In this document: piece after piece, positions 6,520 to 15,300 of the stretch
Layout: each line of letters begins with the position of its first letter
Position numbering within the stretch: the stretch's first letter is position 1
Program-made: the position numbers and the translations under genes
NCBI GenBank assembly: GCA_046734315.1
Contig: JBKPQY010000276.1
Span: 1 to 18,129 of the forward strand
DNA: 18,129 nt
Source: DASXRA01 sp046734315
GTDB taxonomy: Bacteria; Actinomycetota; Actinomycetes; Mycobacteriales; Jatrophihabitantaceae
Direction of reading: 5' to 3'
The notes under the pieces: model-generated
Told to the model about the DNA's origin: nothing
Databases searched by the model: none
The model's input: only the letters and a program-made list of their open reading frames with translations

Positions 6520-7794
6520 ATGCCGACCGACGCCGTCTACACGCCGGGCTCGTGGGTTGCCATCGGCGCCGAGTCCGGGTGGCTGCTTGTCGACATCGAT
6601 CCGGGCGACGCCAGCGTGCTTTCGTGCTGGTCGCTGCTGCGCGGAGGCGCGGAGATCGACGAGATCCTCGACGCCCTGCTGCAGCGCGGGCTGCGCGCGG
6701 TGGGCAACTTCGCGTTGGTGCGGATTTCCGGCGAGCGGCGCGCCGTGGTCGTACGCGGCGCCGCCGAAGCGGTGATCACCGCCGGTGGCGCCGACCAGCA
6801 GGTACGCGCGGAGGGCGTCGCCACCTGGCGCGAACACCCGCTGCCTGAGAACGCCTCCGCGGTCGCGCTGCGCGCCGGCGGCAGTTCCGGTGGCGCCGAG
6901 GCTCCGCTCTCCCCCGGGGTGACACTCGCTTCCAGCGTCCGGCTGGCAGTCAGCGCCACGCCGCTGACGCCACGCCCGGCGGCGGAGCCCCCTGCCCAGG
7001 CGCTGAACGGCTCCGGCGCTGTGACAGCGCCCGCGCCACGACCGGCCGCATCGGCACCGGAGACCGAACAGCTCCCACGGCCGTCCCAGCCCGAGCCGGA
7101 CTCGATGGCCCCGCTGGCCGCGCTGAAGCCACTCGAGTCTTTGGCCGACGACGATCAGGTGTACCGCCCGCCGCCGCCCGGCGTCGTCTCCGGCGGGCGG
7201 GGCTCGGGCGCGGAGGGCCCGGAGCAGCAGCAGCCCGCGCCGGCTGCCCTGGCATGGTCACCGCCGCCGCAGCCCCAGTCCCCCGATCCCACGCTGAGCC
7301 CGGCGGCGACCGCGGAGGCGTCCGGCCAGGTCGGCAACATGGTGCAGGCCGTGCGATGCCAGCATGGGCACCTCAGCCCGCCGATGGCGGTCTCGTGCCG
7401 GGTCTGCGGCTTCCCTCTCATGGGACAGGCGCCGGTCATGGTGCCCCGCCCGACGCTCGGTGTGTTGCGCCTGTCGACAGGCGACGTGGTCCCGCTCGAC
7501 CGCACCGTGATCATGGGCCGTAATCCGAGGGTCGACGAGTCGAGCGAGGGCGAGCGCCCGCACGTCGTGCGCTTGCCCAGCCCGGGGCACGACATCTCGC
7601 GCAGCCACGTCGAAATCCGCCTGGATGGGTGGCACGTGCTGCTCACCGACCTCAACTCCGTCAACGGCACCGTGGTCACGCCTCCGTGGCAGGAGCCACA
7701 GCGGGTGCGTCCCAACGAGTCGGTCCCGATCGAGCCGGGCACGGTGGTGAGCCTGGCCGACGAGGTCACGTTCCGGTACGAGGTCACGGGGTGA
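6520..7794 (+). CDS. FHA-domain protein with zinc ribbon and Pro-rich linker
   Basis: A 424-residue cytosolic protein expected to bind phosphothreonine peptides, probably made by the downstream kinase. Visible parts: an N-terminal domain (about 5-118) that I cannot assign to a named family; a Pro/Ala/Ser-rich, probably disordered linker (about 120-270); a small zinc-ribbon-like segment with Cys280, His284, Cys293 and Cys296 (C-x3-H-x8-C-x2-C); and a C-terminal FHA domain (about 312-422). The FHA hallmarks are all present: Gly333-Arg334 in IMGRNP, Ser360-Arg-Ser-His363, and LNSVNGT with Asn382-Gly383. Phosphate-binding residues are therefore intact. The ATG lies 5 nt after the phosphatase stop with only a weak GGGA upstream, so translation is probably coupled. 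The kinase gene begins 22 nt downstream. The linker may tether the N-terminal domain to a phosphorylated partner. Confidence 0.92.
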   Translation: MPTDAVYTPGSWVAIGAESGWLLVDIDPGDASVLSCWSLLRGGAEIDEILDALLQRGLRAVGNFALVRISGERRAVVVRGAAEAVITAGGADQQVRAEGVATWREHPLPENASAVALRAGGSSGGAEAPLSPGVTLASSVRLAVSATPLTPRPAAEPPAQALNGSGAVTAPAPRPAASAPETEQLPRPSQPEPDSMAPLAALKPLESLADDDQVYRPPPPGVVSGGRGSGAEGPEQQQPAPAALAWSPPPQPQSPDPTLSPAATAEASGQVGNMVQAVRCQHGHLSPPMAVSCRVCGFPLMGQAPVMVPRPTLGVLRLSTGDVVPLDRTVIMGRNPRVDESSEGERPHVVRLPSPGHDISRSHVEIRLDGWHVLLTDLNSVNGTVVTPPWQEPQRVRPNESVPIEPGTVVSLADEVTFRYEVTG

Positions 7795-7816
7795 GCGAGC
7801 AGCGCAGGGTTGGCTT

Positions 7817-9322
7817 GTGAGCTCTCCCGGCAAGCGTGAGACGGCTCCGCCTCCGGAGTTGCCAGGCCTGCTGTATATCGCGCCGCTGGGCTCGGGTGGC
7901 TACTCCGACGTCTACCTGTACGAGCAGCAGAACCCGCGGATGAAGGTCGCCGTCAAGGTGCTCGCGGCGCAGAGCCTGCTGTTCGAACAGGCGCGGCGGC
8001 AGTTCGGCGCGGAGGCGAACGCGATGGCCCAGCTCGCCGACCACCCGCACATCGTCCAGGTTTTTCGCGCCGACATCGCGCCGGACGGGCGGCCCTACCT
8101 GGTGATGAAGTACTACCCGCAGCCGAACCTGGCGCAGCGGGCGCGCGGCGAGCGCTTCTCCGTGCCGGACGTGCTGCGCATCGGCATCCAGATCGCGAGC
8201 GCCGTCGAGGCGGCGCACCGGATCGGCATCCTGCATCGCGACATCAAGCCGGCGAATGTGCTCACCGGGCAGTACGGCACGCTGGGCCTGACCGATTTCG
8301 GTATCGCGGGTACGAAGGCGCAGGCCGCCGCCGGGCAGATCGACGGCATCTCCATCCCCTGGGCCGCGCCGGAGGTGCTGTTCACCGCCGAGCAGGCCGA
8401 TGAGCGCTCGGACGTGTACTCCATTGCGGCGACCCTGTGGCATCTGCTGGTGGGGCGCTCGCCGTTCGACCTGCGCGGCGGCGACAACTCGCCGGTCGTG
8501 CTGATGCATCGCATCACGTCCACGCCGGCTCCTCCGACGGGACGCGGCGACGTCCCGCCGTCATTCGAACGGCTGCTCTCCAGCGCCCTGGCGAAGAATC
8601 CCGCCGCCCGCCCCGCCACCGCGCTCGCGTTTGCGCGGGCACTGCAGACCGTGGAGCAGGAGCAGCGCCTGCCGCTGACCACGATCGCGGTCGCCGACGA
8701 CCCGCGGCGGGCGGCCGCCACGGCGCGCCCCGCGAACCCGGCCACGGGCGAGGACGGAACACGCGTCAAGCAGCCGGTGCGCGTCGAGGGCGCCGATACG
8801 CGCGCCCCTCGGCCGGAGTTCGACGACGACCCGACACGTCAGAAGCAGCCCACGCGCATCGACGCACCGCCGGAGGCGCCGGCCACGCTGCGCGCGGCCC
8901 CGGGCCGCCGCCCCCACTGGGTCTGGTATGCCGTAGGCGGCGTTGCCGCGGCCGGTGCGGCGGTCGGGTTGATCGTCGGGCTGGGCGGCGGGGGCAAGCA
9001 TCATCCGCAGGACACCACCCCGATCGACAACACCCAGGTCGCCTTTCCCACCGGACCCCACGACCAGGCGCCCGGCACACCGCATGTCACCGCTGCGCGC
9101 GAAACCGGCGGCAAGATCAGGTTCCAGTGGACGTACGCCGGCGCGGCCAGCGGCGACACATACCGCTGGCGGGAGGACGGCGGCCCGCGAAGCGGCGTCG
9201 CGGACAAGGCCGAGGTGGAATTGCCCGCCCCTTCGGGCAGCGAGATCTGCCTGCAGGTGCAGGTCTACCGCAGAACGGGCAGCTTTGCGTCATCGTGGTC
9301 AGATCCGAAATGCGCTGGGTGA
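7817..9322 (+). CDS. Transmembrane Ser/Thr protein kinase with extracellular FN3-like domain
   Basis: A 501-residue Hanks-type (PknB-like) kinase. The cytosolic kinase domain (about 17-285) has a Gly-rich loop LGSGGYSDV (24-32), catalytic Lys47 in VAVKVL, HRDIKPAN with Asp142, DFG (160-162) and APE (184-186). The activation segment ends SIPWAAPE rather than the usual GTxxYxxPE and holds only Thr166 and Ser179 as obvious phosphoacceptors. A juxtamembrane linker (about 290-366) carries two similar motifs, TRVKQPVRVEG (315) and TRQKQPTRIDA (340). A single membrane helix follows (about 368-390), ending in GGGG. The external region (about 395-501) looks FN3-like and contains the protein's only two cysteines, Cys478 and Cys499, presumably a disulfide. 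There are no PASTA domains, so muropeptide sensing is not suggested. GTG 7817 has AGGG 7 nt upstream. The gene lies between its likely reader (FHA) and the giant surface protein. Confidence 0.94.
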   Translation: MSSPGKRETAPPPELPGLLYIAPLGSGGYSDVYLYEQQNPRMKVAVKVLAAQSLLFEQARRQFGAEANAMAQLADHPHIVQVFRADIAPDGRPYLVMKYYPQPNLAQRARGERFSVPDVLRIGIQIASAVEAAHRIGILHRDIKPANVLTGQYGTLGLTDFGIAGTKAQAAAGQIDGISIPWAAPEVLFTAEQADERSDVYSIAATLWHLLVGRSPFDLRGGDNSPVVLMHRITSTPAPPTGRGDVPPSFERLLSSALAKNPAARPATALAFARALQTVEQEQRLPLTTIAVADDPRRAAATARPANPATGEDGTRVKQPVRVEGADTRAPRPEFDDDPTRQKQPTRIDAPPEAPATLRAAPGRRPHWVWYAVGGVAAAGAAVGLIVGLGGGGKHHPQDTTPIDNTQVAFPTGPHDQAPGTPHVTAARETGGKIRFQWTYAGAASGDTYRWREDGGPRSGVADKAEVELPAPSGSEICLQVQVYRRTGSFASSWSDPKCAG

Positions 9323-9370
9323 CCCTGCGATTCTGGCGAATGAGAAGATGACGGGCGTGGGGGCCAGCAC

Positions 9371-12300
9371 GTGAACGTGGCGAAGTTCCTGAGCCGTCGG
9401 CGGGGCGCGGTCACCGCCGCGACGGTCGTCGCGGTAGCTGCAGCCGGCCTGATCGGTTACGCAGTGCACGCCGTCGGCTACACGGCTCGCCACGTCGACC
9501 TCAACGACGGCGGCATCTGGGTCACCAACAATGCTGAGGGCCTGTACGGGCGGCTGAACAAGCCGGTCGGCCAGCTCGACGCCGGCTTCTTCCCGCCCGG
9601 GGGCGCGCAAACCTCCTACACCGTCGACGTCGTGCAGGACGGTTCCGCGGTCTTGGCCGTCGACAAGGGGCAGGGCAAGCTCTACCCGGTCGACGTAGTC
9701 GACGGCAAGGCCGTCGACACGCAGGCGGCGTCCGTCTCCGGCAACGACGCGGTGGCGCTCTCCGGCGGCACGGCCGCGGTGCTCGACCCGGCAACCGGCA
9801 AGCTGTGGGGCGCCCGGGTGTCGGACACCGATCTGTCCGGCATCGCGGCGCTCGATTCATCGGCCAAGCCGCTCACCACCGTGGGCGCCGGCGCAGACCT
9901 CGCAGTCGCCGACGACGGCACGATCTTCGCCGCGTCGGCCAGTTCGCAGACGCTCGTCACGATCCGACCGACGGATGCCGGCTTCGCCAAGCCGGCGGTC
10001 GCGCAGCTGCACCGGCAGATGTCCGGCCTCGCGTTGACCGCCGTCGGTGACACTCCGGTGATCCTGGACGCGGAAGGCGGCGCGGTGCTGCTGCCCGGCG
10101 GCAGGGTGCTCCCACTGCCCGCCGGCGTCGCCGGCACGGACGCGATCCTGCAGCAGCCAGGTGCACACGCCGACGCCGTCTACGTCGCGAACTCGTCCTC
10201 GCTGATCAAGGTGCCGCTGAACGGGGATAGTGCAGTCACGCTGTACAACGGCGCCGCGGGGACGCCGGCGCGGCCCGTGTTGCTCGGCGACTGTGTGCAC
10301 GCGGCCTGGGGCGGCGCCCCCGGCACGTACGCCCGTTCCTGTGAGGGTAAGCCGGCCGGCGCGCAGAAGGTGCCGTCTCACCAGAAGCTCAGCCAGCCTG
10401 TATTCAGGGTCAACCGTGGGCAGATCGTGCTGAACGACCTCGTCAGCGGCGGTGTCTGGATCGTCGACAGCACCGTGCAGGAAGTGGACGACTGGCAGGC
10501 CATCAGGCCGCCGAAGCCGAAGCCGAACAGCAAGAAGCCGAACAAGCCCACTCACCAGAAGCAGCCGTGTGCGCAAGATCGCCCGCCGCAGCCGAGAGCG
10601 GATACGCTCGGCGCCCGGCCAGGTCGGACCACCGTTCTGCACGTGACCGACAACGACTCCGACCCGTGCGGGTACCTGCTGGCTGTCAGCGCGGTGACCG
10701 GCGTCGACGGCGGCGCCGCTGCCTCGATCTCGGGCGACGGACAGACCGTCCAGGTCGCGGTGCCCTCCGGCGCCACATCCGACATCCACTTCAAGTACTC
10801 GGTGAGCGACGGGCACGGCTTGGCCGCGTCCACGGACGTCACGGTGCGCATCCAGCGTGGCGACGCCAACGAGGCGCCGACGCTGCGTACCGGCTACAAG
10901 CCGACCACGTGGAGCGTCGCCGCCGGCGGAGAGCTCACCGTTCCCGTGCTGGGCGACTGGCGCGACTACGACGGCGACCCACTCGCGCTGACGGGCGCGA
11001 CGGCCGACGCCGGGTCGGCGGCCGCCACGCCGGACGGCTCGATCGTGTTCAGCGCCCCTGGCGACGCCGGCGTGCAGACCATCCACTACCAGGTGACCGA
11101 CGGCATCGCCGACCCGGTCCAGGGCGCCCTGAAGGTGAAGGTGCTGTCGCGCAACTCGCTCGACGCGGTGCCGGCCACCGCCGAGCCTGACGTCGCCCGC
11201 GCCGTGATCGGCAAGCCTGTCACGATCACCCCGCTGGCCAACGACGTACCAGGCTCCGACCCGACCGACCCGTCCGCGAAGCTGACCGTGGCCGCACCGC
11301 TGCCCCAGCCCGTGGGAGCGACCGTCACCACCGACCTGGCCGGCGGCACCGTAACCGTCACGCCGCAGCACATCGGCACCCTGAGTTTGAAATACCAGGC
11401 GGCGTTCGGGTCGGCGAAGCTGTCGACGGGGCTGATCCGTGTCGACGTCACCGCTGACCCGTCCCGCGCGCTGCCGCCGGTCGCGATGCCGGACACGGCA
11501 GTGCTGCACGGACAGCAAGCGCAGACCGTCGACGTGCTGGCCAACGACTTCGACCCGTCGGGCGACGTGCTCGTCGTGCAGCGGGCCGTCCCGGTCGACG
11601 ACAACGCCGGGCTGGAAGTCGCGGTGCTGCAAGGACACTGGCTGCGCATTTGGTCGACGCAGCCCGTCAGCCCCGGGGTGCGGCTGATCCAGTACATCGT
11701 GACCGACGGGGTCGCGCCGCCAGTGACCGGACAGGTCAGCGTGCTGCAACTGCCGACACCGCAGACCGACTCGCCGCCGACACCGATCGACGACCTCGCG
11801 ACGGTGCGGGCCGGCGACACCGTCGACGTGCCGGTGCTCGACAACGACATCGACCCCGACGGCGACCCGCTCACGCTCAGGCCGGGCAAGTTGGTGACTA
11901 CGCCGGATCTTGGTGCCGGCTACGTCGACGGCACCGTGGTGCGCTACGCCGCACCGCCGGCCGTGTCGACACCGACGCAGGTCGTCGTCGACTACGTGGT
12001 GGCCGACCCCTCCGGTGCCAGTGCGGTCGGGCACGCCCGCATCACCGTCAACCCACTCCCGCCGGACGCGGCACACGACCAGCCGCCGGCGCCGGCGCCC
12101 ATCACCCGCGCCGTCGTGGCCGGCGACCAGATGACCATCACGGTGCCCTGGACCGGCGTAGATCCCGACGGCGACGCGGTGACCGTAACCGGCATCGCCA
12201 CGGCGCCGCAGCTCGGCCGAGTCATGTCGATCGGCCCGACGACGATCACATACCAGGCGTACCCGCTCGCGGCTGGCACCGACACCTTCAGCTACACGGT

Positions 12301-15300
12301 CAGCGACCGGTACGGGCTGAGCGGCGCGGCGACCATACGCATCGGTGTGGTCCCTCCGGGCGATCCGCAGCCGCCGGTTGCCGTGGACGACCAGGTCACC
12401 GCAGCACCCGGCGCGACCGTGCACGTGGCGGTGCTCGGCAACGACCTCGTGGCCCCGGACGACGTGGTCACGATCGCCCCGCTGAACACCACCAACGAAC
12501 CGGTCCCGGCGGGCGTCAGCCTTTCGGACGACCGGGTCGTGGTGAAGGCGCCGCCCGCTACCGGCAAGCCGCTGATCGTCTCGTACGCGATCACCGATGG
12601 AACAGGTGGGAGCTCGGTAGCGCAGGTGATCGTCAACTCGCAGCCGCACTACGACATCCCGCCCGTCGCCAGAGACGACGTGGCCAAGGTGACGCCGGGC
12701 GCCACGAGCACCACGGTCGACGTCCTCGCCAACGATGACGACCCGGACGGGTCCGCGGACGACCTGACGATCTCGCGCGCGTTCGCGGTGGGCGCCCGGG
12801 TGGTCGCGCGCAAGCTGGTCGTGCCGGTCCAGGCGTTCCCGCAGGTCGTCGCGTACGAGGTGCGGGACAAGGGTGGCGCCTCGGCGATGGGCCTGGTGCA
12901 CGTGCCGGGCAACGGCACCGCGGCCCCGCACGTGCGTCCTGACGCGCCGGCCATCCAGCTCGCCGCCGGCGGCAGCAAGACGATCAGGGTTGCCGACTAC
13001 GTGGTCGATCCGGCCGGCAAGGCGGTGCGGCTGACCACGACGGACCGCATCTGGGGCTCGCCGCCGGATGGTCTCGCCGTCGCGAGCAAGGATCAGACGA
13101 CGCTCCTGCTGACCGCGCGCAAGCGCTACCAGGGGCCCGCCGCGGCGGTCTTCGAGGTCACCGACGGCACCAGCCTCTCCGATCCGCGGGCGCAGCAGGC
13201 GGTGATCGCGCTGCCCGTGCAGGTCGGGACGCCGCAGCCCGTGCTGCGCTGCCCGACGTCGACGCTCACCGCCGTACAGGGCGGTGCGCCGCTCAAGATC
13301 GACCTGGCCACCGTCTGCCACGTGTGGCTCGACGACCCGAGCACGCTCGATCAGCTCGACTTCACCTCCAGCTGGGCGAAGCAGCCACGGGGCGTGTCGC
13401 TGGCCAAGGACAGCAACTCGAAGGTAACGATCACCCCCGGCGCGCAAGCACGCCCGGGCGCGACCGGGACGCTCAAGATCGGGGTCGCGGGCTCGGACGC
13501 CACCGCCACCCTCAACGTGCGTGTGATCAAGGCGCCGCCGCCGACCGTCACGCCGATCACGGTGCGCGGCCTCAGGGCGGGCGCCAGCCAGACCGTCGAC
13601 CTGCGCCAATACGTGCAGTCGCCTATCCAGGGTGCGACGATCACCGCTCTGAGCGTCAAGCAGTTGAGCGGATCCGCGCTGAGCGCCCGCGCCGGCGGCC
13701 CGATCGTCACGTTGTCGGCACCGCGGGGCAACATCCACGGCACGATGACCTTCGACGTGGTCGTCACGGACGTGCCCGGAGCGGGCCACGACGACCGCCA
13801 CGTCGTGGGGCGCATGACGGTCGAGGTGCTCGGTCTGCCGGGCACGCCGGGGCGGCCGTCCATCCAGTCGGTGACGAGTCACACCGTGGTCGTGGCATTC
13901 ACCGCGCCGGCCTCGAACGGCGCGCCGCTCGACGAGATCGACCTGCGTGACAGCCGTGGCGGTACGCACAGCTGCCCCGCTTCACCGTGCACGGTCGGTG
14001 GCCTGGCGAACGGCAAGAGCTACACGTTCACGGTGCGCGCGCACAACGTCGTGGGCTGGGGTGCGTTCAGCGCGCCGTCCGCGGCGGGCAAGCCGGACCA
14101 GGTACCCGACGCGGTCGGCGGCGTCACGGCCACCGCGAAAGATCAGTCGGCCGCAGTGAGCTGGCCGGCCGGCCATGTCGACGGCTCTCCGATCACCAGC
14201 TACCAGGTGCAGACTTCGCCGGCCCCGTCATCGGGGCAGCCGGTGACCTCGGTGCGCGGCACGTCCACCACGGTCGCCGGTCTCGCCAACGGGACGACCT
14301 ACAGCATCCGGGTGCGCGCGCTCAACGCGCAGGGCCCCGGGACATGGGGCGGTGCCGCCAAGGTGATCCCGTTCGGGCGGCCGCCCGCGATGGCGGCGCC
14401 GACGGCCGCCGGCGCCGACTCGGCGGACAACGCCGAGAAGGCGATCACCGTACGGTGGCAGCCCGCCGACGGCAACGGCCGGTCCATCACGAAGTACACG
14501 GTGACCCAGTACCGCAACGGCGCGGCAGCCGGCACGCGAACAGCGAGCGGTACCTCGACGGCGTTCTCCGGTCTCGCCAATGACGGCTCGAAATACAGCT
14601 ACGCTGTAACTGCCACCAACTCCGCCAACCTCACCGCACCTGCGAGCGCCAAGTCCAACCAGGTGCTCGCGACCGCTCCTCCGGCAACGGTCGGCAGCGT
14701 GAGCGCGGCCGATCACGACTCCGCCAACATGAACGGCTACGACGGCACGATCCACGTCACGTTCACCTTGCCGCAGCCGCACGGCGCGTCCTTGACGCGT
14801 GTCGACTATCAGCTCAACACGGGCGGCTCGGGTTCCTGGGGAAGCCCGGGCACGCCCGGCACGCAGGTGACCGAGAGCATCGGCGGACTCTCGAATTCGA
14901 GCACCTATAGCGCCCAGGTGCGGGGGTGCAACGAGGCCGGCCAGTGCGGCGCCTGGTCGCCCGGGTCCAACGCGGTGACGCCCTTCGGCCCGATGGCCAA
15001 TCCGTCCGCGAGTGGCTCGCACAGTGGCTGCACGAGTCAAGGCGCCACCACGGGCAGCGTCACGTTCAGCTGGTCCGGCGGCAGCGGCAACGGCCGGACG
15101 GCGACCTACCAGACGAGTCTCGACGGGGGCGGCTGGGCCGGTCAGGGCCAGGTGCCCAACGGCGGTTCGATTACCGGGACATTCAACTGCAACACGACGC
15201 ACACCTTCCAGGTACGGATCGTCCGGTCCATCGACGGGCAGACGCAGATCGCCGGGCCGGTCTCGGCTCCCTCGCAGACGCTGCCGGCGGCCCCGCCCAT

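Noticed and set aside
9857..13969. A 1370-codon open frame on the minus strand inside the giant surface protein gene
   Set aside because: It mirrors the strongly G/C-biased codons of the plus-strand gene, is Arg/His/Asp-rich without any domain pattern, and has no ribosome binding site. The plus strand encodes clear repeat domains over the same stretch.
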